A DNA stretch of 64,000 nucleotides, taken from positions 108,211 to 172,210 of the forward strand of contig CACZIT010000003.1 in NCBI GenBank assembly GCA_902781315.1, read 5' to 3'. This document shows positions 52,756 through 60,364 of this stretch, in pieces; position 1 is the first letter of the stretch, and every line of letters begins with the position of its first letter. The translations under genes were made by a program, and so were the position numbers. The notes under the pieces are model-generated. The model did not search any database. It saw only the letters and a list, made by a program, of their open reading frames with translations, and was not told the origin of the DNA. This DNA comes from an uncultured Prevotellaceae bacterium. Its GTDB lineage: Bacteria > Bacteroidota > Bacteroidia > Bacteroidales > Bacteroidaceae.

Positions 52756-52862
52756 AATAGGGGGATGAGGGTCTTAGCACCCTCTATCAAACATAAAGAG
52801 AAAGTTATTAATATATTGTTTCACAAATTAAAAGACCCTCAACCCCCTATTTTAGGGGGCTA
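52745..52862. mobile_element. MITE-like element with 31-base terminal inverted repeats
   Basis: The left end (52,745-52,775, TAGCCCCCTAAAATAGGGGG then ATGAGGGTCTT) and right end (52,832-52,862) are inverted copies with one mismatch, and each end is itself a CCCCCT...AGGGGG hairpin. The 56-base core is AT-rich and non-coding. The element begins inside the last codons of pepP and ends 6 bases before the next gene. Confidence 0.8.
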
Positions 52863-52868
52863 GTAAAA

Positions 52869-54077
52869 ATGAAAAAGATTCTGACTATTGCGCTGGCCCT
52901 GTTCGTAGCAGCAGGCAACGTGTCGGCAGCCAAGAAGAAGTCTGCCGCCAAACAGAGTAACAAACCCGTCTTCACCATCGTGAAGGAAATTCCCGTTACC
53001 TCGATGAAAGACCAGAACCGTTCGGGCACGTGCTGGGACTACTCCACACTGTCGTTCTTCGAGGCCGAAATTCTGAAGGCCACAGGCAAGAAGTACGACC
53101 TCTGCGAGTCGTTCATTGCCAACAAAACCTACATGGACCGCGCCATCCAGGTGGTTCGCTACCACGGCGACTGCCAGTTTGCACAGGGCGGTTCGGCTGA
53201 GGACGTGCTGGCCACACTGAAGACCCACGGCATCTGCCCCGAGGACGCCATGCCTTTCCCCGGCTCGCTCTATGGCGACTCGCTGAACAACTTCAACGAG
53301 TTCTTCTCGGTTCTGGAGCCTTACGTGGCAGCTGTTGCCAAAAGTTCGGCTAAGAAAATCTCTAACCAGTGGAAGGTCGGCTTCCAGGGCATCCTGGATG
53401 CTTATCTGGGCAAGTGCCCCGAGAAGTTCACGTTTGAGGGCAAGGAGTACACGCCGAAGTCGTTCATGAGCACACTCGGCCTAAACCTCGACGACTATGT
53501 ATCCATCACCAGCTATACCCACCATCCCTTCTACACCACGTTCGCCGTGGAGGTGCAGGACAACTGGCGTTTCCCGCAGTCCTACAACCTGCCTATGGAG
53601 GAGATGATGGAGATTATTGACAACGCCATTGAGCAGGGCTACACCGTGGCTTGGGGCGGCGACGTGTCGGAGGACGGCTTCACCCGCAAGGGTCTGGCCT
53701 ACGCCGTTGACACCAAGGCCACTGAGAGCCTCGCCGGCAGCGACATGGCTCGCTGGCTGAAGCTGGCTCCCGCCAAGAAGACCTCTATCCTGGACTCGCT
53801 GGGATGCAAGGTGCCTGAGGTAGTGCCCACACAGGAGATGCGCCAGGAGCGCTTCGACAACTGGGAACTCACCGACGACCACGGCATGCACATCTACGGC
53901 ATCGCCAAAGACCAGAACGGAAAGGAATACTATATGGTGAAGAACTCGTGGGGTGAGACCGGCGACTACAAGGGCACCTGGTACATGACCAAGGCCTTCA
54001 TCGCTGCCAACACCATGGACTACCTCGTCAACAAGAACGCCATTCCCGCCGACATCCGCAAGAAGCTCGGCATCTAA
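52869..54077 (+). CDS. Exported C1 cysteine peptidase (bleomycin-hydrolase/PepC type)
   Basis: The 402-residue protein has a signal peptide (ILTIALALFVAAGNVSA), the active-site region SMKDQNRSGTCWDYSTLSF (Gln and Cys), the His in TDDHGMHIYGIAKD and the Asn in YMVKNSWGETGDYKG. This is the aminopeptidase C family, with an uncommon export signal as often seen in Bacteroidota. It is likely co-transcribed with pepP, although the palindromic element lies between. Confidence 0.92.
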   Translation: MKKILTIALALFVAAGNVSAAKKKSAAKQSNKPVFTIVKEIPVTSMKDQNRSGTCWDYSTLSFFEAEILKATGKKYDLCESFIANKTYMDRAIQVVRYHGDCQFAQGGSAEDVLATLKTHGICPEDAMPFPGSLYGDSLNNFNEFFSVLEPYVAAVAKSSAKKISNQWKVGFQGILDAYLGKCPEKFTFEGKEYTPKSFMSTLGLNLDDYVSITSYTHHPFYTTFAVEVQDNWRFPQSYNLPMEEMMEIIDNAIEQGYTVAWGGDVSEDGFTRKGLAYAVDTKATESLAGSDMARWLKLAPAKKTSILDSLGCKVPEVVPTQEMRQERFDNWELTDDHGMHIYGIAKDQNGKEYYMVKNSWGETGDYKGTWYMTKAFIAANTMDYLVNKNAIPADIRKKLGI

Positions 54078-54116
54078 GCGAACATACTTTCAACGAAAAA
54101 CTACTGAAACGATTGC

Positions 54117-54156
54117 GGGAAGATGGGGCCACCGCGGCCTTCATCTTCCCGTTTTA
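54117..54156 (+). terminator. Intrinsic terminator of the C1 peptidase gene
   Basis: CGGGAAGATG (54,117-54,126) pairs with CATCTTCCCG (54,143-54,152), an inner GG/CC stem is possible, and TTTTAC follows. Confidence 0.85.
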
Positions 54157-54243
54157 CATAGTCCTACTGTGAAAAATCGCTAAAAAAACTGCAACTTCAT
54201 TATTTTCAAGAAAGAAAACTTTCAACCTTTCAACTTTTCTTTG

Positions 54244-54251
54244 TAACTTTG
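54244..54251 (+). promoter_or_regulatory. Promoter -7 box of the recJ-recQ operon, long 5' leader
   Basis: TAACTTTG (TAnnTTTG), with TTTC at the -33 distance. The leader to the recJ start is about 95 bases and contains two small hairpins (TGCCTGAATAGGCA, and GAGC...GCAGGCTC near 54,293), which may influence expression. Confidence 0.65.
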
Positions 54252-54348
54252 AAGGCTGAATTAAATATATTGCCTGAATAGGCATTCTTCCGAGCTTGCC
54301 ACGACGCAGGCTCCCTCCGGACGGAAAAGAAACAAAAACAATTTATAA

Positions 54349-56076
54349 ATGCACTTCAAATGGAATTACGAACCGCCTACACCACAGGAACAACTGACAG
54401 CTAACGAGCTCGGCGAGAAACTTGGTCTGAGCCCGGTGCTGGCCTTGTTGCTGCAACGACGCGGCATCACCACCGAAAGCGCAGCCAAACGTTTCTTCCG
54501 CCCGCAGTTGGCCGACCTCATCAATCCCTTTCTTATGAAGGATATGGATGTGGCCGTAGATCGTCTGAACGATGCCATCGGACGCAAAGAGCGCATATTG
54601 GTCTATGGCGACTACGACGTAGACGGATGCACGGCTGTGGCACTGGTCTACAAGTTCTTGAGGCAGTTCTACTCGAACATTGATTATTACATCCCCGACC
54701 GCTACGACGAAGGTTACGGCGTAAGCAAGAAGGGATTGGAGTACGCACGCGACACCGGCGTGCATCTCATCATCATTCTCGACTGCGGCATCAAGGCCGT
54801 AGAGGAGATTGAGTATGCCAAGTCGCTGGGCATCGAATTCATCATCTGCGACCACCACGTTCCAGACGAGGTGATGCCCGATGCAGCAGCCATCCTGAAT
54901 CCCAAGCGGCCAGACGACAGCTATCCCTTCAAGCATCTCTGCGGTTGCGGCGTGGGCTTCAAGTTCATGCAGGCATTTGCCAAGAACAACGGAATCCCCT
55001 TCTCACGGCTGATTCCGCTGCTCGACTTCTGTGCAGTGAGCATCGCCGCCGACATTGTGCCCGTCACCGACGAAAACCGCATCCTGGCCTTCCACGGGCT
55101 GAAGCAGTTGAACCAAAGTCCCAGCACCGGACTGAAAGCCATCATCGACATCTGCGGACTCAGCGGCCGCGAACTATCCATGAGCGACATCGTCTTCAAG
55201 ATTGGCCCGCGCATCAACGCTTCGGGACGCATGGAGAACGGCAAGGAATCGGTTGACTTGCTGGTGGAAAAAGACTTCCCGACAGCCTTCAACATGGCGA
55301 AGCACATCAACGAATACAACGAGCAGCGCAAGGACATCGACAAACAGATGACCGAAGAGGCCAACCAAATCGTGGCCCGGCTGGAGAGCCAGAAGCACCG
55401 CTCGAGCATCGTGCTTTACGACGAAGGTTGGAAGAAGGGCGTCATCGGCATCGTTGCTTCCCGACTGACGGAAATCTATTTCCGGCCGACCGTGGTGCTG
55501 ACGCGCGACGGCGAGTTTGCCACCGGCTCGGCACGCTCGGTGACGGGCTTCGACGTCTATTCGGCTATCAAGAGTTGCCGCGACCTGCTCGTGAACTTCG
55601 GCGGCCACACCTACGCTGCCGGCCTTACCCTGCGCTGGGACGACATACCCGAATTCCGCCGCCGGTTCCACCAATACGTCGACGAGCACATTCAGCCCGA
55701 GCAGACGGAGCCCATCCTGAACATAGACGCCATGCTCGACTTCAAGGACATCAGCAAGCGGCTCCACAACGACCTGAAACGCTTCTCGCCGTTCGGCCCC
55801 GACAATCCCAAACCCATCTTCTGCACGACGGGGGTCTACGATTACGGCACGTCGAAGGTGGTGGGGCGCGAACAGGAGCACATCAAGCTGGAACTTGTCG
55901 ATTCGAAATCGAGCAGCGTGCTCAGCGGCATTGCCTTCGGGCAGAGCGCTTCGGTGCGCTACATCAAGTCGAAGCGCGCTTTCGACATTGCCTACACGCT
56001 GGAAGACAACGTCTTCAAGCGCAGTCAGGTGCAGCTCCAGATAGAAGACATTCGCCCCAGCGAGGCCGAGAGTTGA
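54349..56076 (+). CDS. recJ: Single-stranded-DNA exonuclease RecJ
   Basis: The 575-residue enzyme has DHH-family motifs: VYGDYDVDGCTA (DYDVDG about residue 88-93), DCGIKAVEE and CDHHVPDEV (about 167-175). The DHHA1 signature appears as FGGHTYAAGLTL. RecJ degrades 5' ends of single-stranded DNA during recombination repair. The next gene, recQ, starts 7 bases downstream, joining the nuclease to its partner helicase in one operon. Confidence 0.97.
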   Translation: MHFKWNYEPPTPQEQLTANELGEKLGLSPVLALLLQRRGITTESAAKRFFRPQLADLINPFLMKDMDVAVDRLNDAIGRKERILVYGDYDVDGCTAVALVYKFLRQFYSNIDYYIPDRYDEGYGVSKKGLEYARDTGVHLIIILDCGIKAVEEIEYAKSLGIEFIICDHHVPDEVMPDAAAILNPKRPDDSYPFKHLCGCGVGFKFMQAFAKNNGIPFSRLIPLLDFCAVSIAADIVPVTDENRILAFHGLKQLNQSPSTGLKAIIDICGLSGRELSMSDIVFKIGPRINASGRMENGKESVDLLVEKDFPTAFNMAKHINEYNEQRKDIDKQMTEEANQIVARLESQKHRSSIVLYDEGWKKGVIGIVASRLTEIYFRPTVVLTRDGEFATGSARSVTGFDVYSAIKSCRDLLVNFGGHTYAAGLTLRWDDIPEFRRRFHQYVDEHIQPEQTEPILNIDAMLDFKDISKRLHNDLKRFSPFGPDNPKPIFCTTGVYDYGTSKVVGREQEHIKLELVDSKSSSVLSGIAFGQSASVRYIKSKRAFDIAYTLEDNVFKRSQVQLQIEDIRPSEAES

Positions 56077-56083
56077 GCGTGCT

Positions 56084-58048
56084 ATGATTTCCATCCTCAA
56101 GCAGTATTGGGGCTACGACCATTTTCGTGGCATCCAGCAAGACATTATTGAAAGCATCAGTGCGGGCCGCGACACGCTCGGACTGATGCCTACAGGAGGC
56201 GGCAAGAGCATCACCTTCCAGGTGCCGGCTTTGGCAATGGAAGGCGTGTGCATCGTCATCACGCCGCTCATTGCCCTGATGAAAGACCAGGTGCAGCGAC
56301 TGCGCCGGCTGGGCATTCGCGCCACAGCCATCTACAGCGGCATGTCGCGACAGGAAACGCTCGTGGCTCTCGACAACTGCGTGCTCGGGGGCATCAAACT
56401 GCTCTACGTATCGCCCGAACGGCTGGCTTCAGAACAGTTCCAGGTGAAGTTGCGCCACATGCACGTTTCGTTTATCACGGTCGACGAAGCCCACTGCATT
56501 TCCCAGTGGGGCTACGACTTCCGGCCTTCCTACCTCGAGATTGCCAACATCCGCAAGCTGTTGCCCGGCGTGCCCATTCTGGCACTCACGGCCACGGCAA
56601 CACCCCGCGTCATCGACGACATTCAGGAACAGTTGCAGTTTCAGCAGAAGAACGTGTTCAAGATGAGTTTTGAGCGCAAGAACCTGGCCTACATCGTACG
56701 CCACACCAGCGACAAGCAGGCCCAGCTGTTGCACATTCTGAATGCCGTGCCCGGCTCGGCCATCGTCTACGTACGCAGCCGGCGGCGCTCGAAAGAGATT
56801 GCCGACTTCCTGAACAGCCAACTATACGACCCGAGCGCGAAACAGAAGCCTGCCACCTACTACCACGCAGGGCTTGACCACAGCGTTCGCGACGACCGCC
56901 AGACCGATTGGCAGCAAGACAAGGTGCGCGTGATGGTGGCGACGAATGCGTTCGGAATGGGCATCGACAAGCCCGACGTGCGACTGGTCATCCACATGGA
57001 TTGCCCCAGTTCCATCGAAGCCTACTTCCAGGAAGCCGGGCGCGCCGGCCGCGATGGTAAGAAGGCTTATGCCGTGATGCTCTACCGCCCCGACGACCAT
57101 CGGAAACTGGAACAGCGCATCGCCAGCACCTTCCCCGACAAAGAATACATCCTGAAGGTCTACGAACACCTGGCCTACTACTACCAGATGGCCGTCGGCG
57201 ACGGCTACGGGGTGACGCGCGAGTTCGACATCGAGCGCTTCTGCCGCACCTTTCGCCACTTCCCCGTGCTGGCCGATGCAGCGTTGAAGATTCTTGCCCG
57301 GGCAGGCTATCTCGACTACGAGACCGACCCCGACAATGCTACGCGCATCCGCTTCCTGCTCAGCCGCGAACAACTCTACATGCTGAGCGAGGCCACGCCA
57401 CGCGAGGAACTCGTCATCACTACCCTGCTGCGCAACTACGGCGGTCTGTTCACCGACTATGCCTACATCAGCCTCGAGCAGATAGCCCGCAACTGCAACC
57501 TGACGAAAGACGAGGTCTACCTGCAACTGAAAGCCCTCGACCACAGAGGCATCGTTCACTTCATTCCACAACGCTCCACGCCCACCATCACCTGGACGCA
57601 GCGACGCGTGGAGACCGAGCGGGTCGTGCTTCCCCGAGCCGTCTACGAAGACCGTCGCGAGCTCTTCGTCAAACGCATTCGCTCGATGTGGCTCTACTGC
57701 GAGAACAACGAGACGTGCCGCTCGCGCCAGCTGCTCAGCTATTTTGGCGAAGAGCGGTCCACCGACTGCGGCCAGTGCGACGTCTGTCTCCACGCCACCT
57801 CCGTCGAGGAAGGCGAAGAAGCCTCGTTCGTCCGCGAAGACTGGGACGAGGCCAAAAAAAAGATTCTCGACCAGCTCAGCGACCATCAGCCGCATCCAGT
57901 CGAGATTCTTGATAAAATCGGCATTCCCAGCTACCAACTGCACGCCGCATTGCGCGAGCTGCTCAACGACGAGGTCGTTGCCATCAGCGAAAGCATGGTG
58001 ATGCTCCTCCTCGAAGACGAGTCATTGCTCACTGGCGAACGCCTCTGA
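56084..58048 (+). CDS. recQ: ATP-dependent DNA helicase RecQ
   Basis: The 654-residue helicase has Walker A TGGGKS (37-42), DEAH (134-137, in VDEAHCISQWGYDFRP), motif VI around QEAGRAGRDG and the RecQ-C zinc cluster (NNETCRSRQLLSYF with CGQCDVC). The region after it is short and acidic, without a clear HRDC domain. It unwinds DNA for RecJ. Its 3' end overlaps the convergent thioesterase gene by 20 bases. Confidence 0.96.
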   Translation: MISILKQYWGYDHFRGIQQDIIESISAGRDTLGLMPTGGGKSITFQVPALAMEGVCIVITPLIALMKDQVQRLRRLGIRATAIYSGMSRQETLVALDNCVLGGIKLLYVSPERLASEQFQVKLRHMHVSFITVDEAHCISQWGYDFRPSYLEIANIRKLLPGVPILALTATATPRVIDDIQEQLQFQQKNVFKMSFERKNLAYIVRHTSDKQAQLLHILNAVPGSAIVYVRSRRRSKEIADFLNSQLYDPSAKQKPATYYHAGLDHSVRDDRQTDWQQDKVRVMVATNAFGMGIDKPDVRLVIHMDCPSSIEAYFQEAGRAGRDGKKAYAVMLYRPDDHRKLEQRIASTFPDKEYILKVYEHLAYYYQMAVGDGYGVTREFDIERFCRTFRHFPVLADAALKILARAGYLDYETDPDNATRIRFLLSREQLYMLSEATPREELVITTLLRNYGGLFTDYAYISLEQIARNCNLTKDEVYLQLKALDHRGIVHFIPQRSTPTITWTQRRVETERVVLPRAVYEDRRELFVKRIRSMWLYCENNETCRSRQLLSYFGEERSTDCGQCDVCLHATSVEEGEEASFVREDWDEAKKKILDQLSDHQPHPVEILDKIGIPSYQLHAALRELLNDEVVAISESMVMLLLEDESLLTGERL

Positions 58049-58859
58049 ACACCATCCTGCAACGGCACACCTCAACGGGCTCGGCATCGTCGCCGGCAGC
58101 CCTCTTGGCTATTCTCACGAAAAACTCGTCCTGCTCCTCCTCATCGGCCTGCTTCTCGGCCTCGTCCATATAGAGCAACAGGTCGTCGCCCAGATGGGCC
58201 TCGGCCACATAGGCAATCTCAAAGCGATGCAGCCAGTGGTGCTTATAGAACTCTGTGTCCCAAAGGTCGAGCGCGTGCTCAATGTATTTGACGCTGTTCA
58301 CGTGCCCGTTCATGTCGATGTCGCTATAGGCCGTCGGCACCACGCGCATCAGCGGAGCGTCGTCCTTCATCTTCACTCGCGACACCTTGGCAATGGGACA
58401 TTCCTTTTCCTTCTCCACATATTCCATGAGCCTCCCGCCGTTCACGGCAAACAGGTCGGCAGGCTGGCGCGTCTCGGTGTCGATCATTGCCCACACCGAA
58501 CGCCCGTAGCCGAACACCTTCCCTTCCTCTGAGGAGCCGGGGGCAGGGCTTTCGCTGATTTTGAAGTCTCTGTTCGTGAAGAAGCGCATGGCACTCTCCA
58601 CCCACGTCTCCACGTCGAACTGCGTATAGGCCGGGGGCATCTCCTCCAACTCTATAGCCAGTCGCGAGAGCACCCACGTCTTGTGAATGGTGTTCAGATA
58701 GAGCATGCCGAAGCCGCGGTCGTTGGAGTGGAAGTCGGCAGCGTTGATGAGGTGGTTGCCCAGATGACTCACAAAGAGCCGTCCCGCGAAATCGCAATGG
58801 AACGGCTCTGCCATGAATGGATATTTTCCTACTTTACTTTTCATTTTCATTAAGTTCAC
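58029..58859 (-). CDS. Acyl-ACP thioesterase
   Basis: The 276-residue protein has the double-hotdog plan of bacterial acyl-ACP thioesterases: the first hotdog contains LNTIHKTWVLSRLAIELEE and AMRFFTNRDF, the second DIDMNGHVNSVKYIEHALD (catalytic Asn/His region). It releases fatty acids from acyl carrier protein. The tail from about residue 225 is rich in Glu/Asp. It converges with recQ and overlaps it by 20 bases. Confidence 0.9.
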   Translation of the reverse strand: MNLMKMKSKVGKYPFMAEPFHCDFAGRLFVSHLGNHLINAADFHSNDRGFGMLYLNTIHKTWVLSRLAIELEEMPPAYTQFDVETWVESAMRFFTNRDFKISESPAPGSSEEGKVFGYGRSVWAMIDTETRQPADLFAVNGGRLMEYVEKEKECPIAKVSRVKMKDDAPLMRVVPTAYSDIDMNGHVNSVKYIEHALDLWDTEFYKHHWLHRFEIAYVAEAHLGDDLLLYMDEAEKQADEEEQDEFFVRIAKRAAGDDAEPVEVCRCRMVFRGVRQ

Positions 58860-58870
58860 CTTTTCTATTA

Positions 58871-58960
58871 CCCTCCCACGATCCCCCTCCCTATGGGGGA
58901 GGGGTTAGGGGTGGGGCTTTCCCCCTCCCTACTGGGGAGGGGTTAGGGGTGGGGCTTCCC
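58871..58960. repeat. Two tandem GC-rich palindromic units after the OmpA gene
   Basis: Each unit has CCCCCTCCCTA-n-n-GGGGAGGGG followed by TTAGGGGTGGGGCTT. The second unit ends directly at the OmpA stop codon (58,961-58,963). Confidence 0.8.
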
Positions 58961-60115
58961 TTACTTCACATACACTACAGCCAGACGGTTGGAGGTAGTG
59001 CCCTGCACACCCTTACCGGTGGCCTCGTCGACAGCCACGCCGCGTGTCAGCAGATACTGAGCCACTGCGTCGGCACGGGCCTGCGACAGCTTCTGGTTCA
59101 GCTCGGGATTGCCTTCCGGCGATGCCGTGCCTACAATCTGCACGTGCTTGCCCGGCTGGATGTTCGACAGAGCCTTGCGGGCATCGGCGGTCAGCTCGCT
59201 CTTGCCCTGAGCGAAGGTCACGAAGACGAGGTCTTCCACCTTCACCTCGCGCACGACATTCTGTCCCGGCACTTCCTTCACCACTTCCACTTCCTTCACA
59301 ATCTCGCGAGGCTTCTTGGCCAGCTCGTCGCGCAGGCGGTTGATCTCGGCGTTCAGACCGTCAATCTCGGCCTGGTCGCGCAGGCGGGCAACGGTGAAGT
59401 TGTGCGTGCCGTTCGAGTTCTTGAACTTGTAGATGAAACCGGCATTCAGCTGCACGTACATCTTATTGATGTTGTACTCCAGTCCGCTCTTGCCCATCAC
59501 GGCCAAATCCGTACCCTGACGGCTCGGCGTGATGACGTCGTTCAAACCCCATGTCACCGAAGGCTCCACGTAGAACTGCCAGGCCTTCTCCTCGCCCAGA
59601 TTGAACACCAGGTCCAGAGCGGCCTTCGAGGTGAGGTTGTTGCGATTGATAATCTGGCGTGTCACGGGCGCTACCACGTAGTAATAGTCGTCGACGGGCA
59701 CCAGCACGTTTTTCGGGTCGCCGAAGAGATGGCCCCAGCCCAGTCCGTAGAGACCCACCACCTCAAACGTGCGGGGCTCGCCGGGATAGCCGCCGAACCA
59801 GTTGGTGAAGTTCACCGTTCCCAACAGACTTGAGTTCAGGAAGCGCACGAAAGTGTGTGTCGGCTTGTAGGGCTTGTTCGAGAAGTAGGCATTGCCCTCC
59901 ACGGCCAGACCGAACACCGGTGTGAACCAGCGGCCTATTCTCAGCCCTGCATTCGGGTCGAGGTCGTTCATCCACTTATGGCCCGTGGCCTTCGTAGCCA
60001 GGCCGCCGTTGATGCCGATGTAGAAGTTGTCAAACGTCTTGCTCTCAGTCACGGTCTGTGCCTGAGCGCCCGCTGCCATCAGTGCGGCAGCAAACAGTAA
60101 AAATAGTTTTTTCAT
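58961..60115 (-). CDS. OmpA-family outer-membrane protein
   Basis: The 384-residue protein has a signal peptide (LFLLFAAALMAAGAQA), an N-terminal beta-barrel (about 25-255), a charged coiled linker (EIDGLNAEINRLRDELAKKP) with a KEVEVVKEV segment, and an OmpA C-terminal peptidoglycan-binding domain (VQIVGTASPEGNPELNQKLS, RADAVAQYLLTRGV). It anchors the outer membrane to the wall. It has no partner gene nearby. Confidence 0.94.
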   Translation of the reverse strand: MKKLFLLFAAALMAAGAQAQTVTESKTFDNFYIGINGGLATKATGHKWMNDLDPNAGLRIGRWFTPVFGLAVEGNAYFSNKPYKPTHTFVRFLNSSLLGTVNFTNWFGGYPGEPRTFEVVGLYGLGWGHLFGDPKNVLVPVDDYYYVVAPVTRQIINRNNLTSKAALDLVFNLGEEKAWQFYVEPSVTWGLNDVITPSRQGTDLAVMGKSGLEYNINKMYVQLNAGFIYKFKNSNGTHNFTVARLRDQAEIDGLNAEINRLRDELAKKPREIVKEVEVVKEVPGQNVVREVKVEDLVFVTFAQGKSELTADARKALSNIQPGKHVQIVGTASPEGNPELNQKLSQARADAVAQYLLTRGVAVDEATGKGVQGTTSNRLAVVYVK

Positions 60116-60233
60116 ATCCTAAAACTTTATAAAATGAATAAATACAATGCAAAATAACGCAAAAAAAACGAAACTGCCAAACAAAACGGCAAAAAACCGC
60201 TGTTTTCCGGCGGCAATAAGCCCAAAAAAACAC

Positions 60234-60357
60234 AATCCCCGATGGCTCTGGAGAAGAACATCGGGGATTGCTTTATCCGGATTGCTTTTATCCGGCTGGC
60301 TTTATCCGGCTGGCTTTATCGGGCTGGCTTTATCCGGATTGCTTTATCCGGCTGGCC
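60234..60357. repeat. Hairpin followed by tandem 14-base repeats
   Basis: AATCCCCGATG (60,234-60,244) pairs with CATCGGGGATT (60,259-60,269). Six to seven copies of GGCTGGCTTTATCC or GGATTGCTTTATCC then follow up to about 60,357. The array lies between the GH51 stop and the OmpA promoter. It is a variable-number-type tandem repeat. Confidence 0.85.
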
Positions 60358-60364
60358 GAACGGC

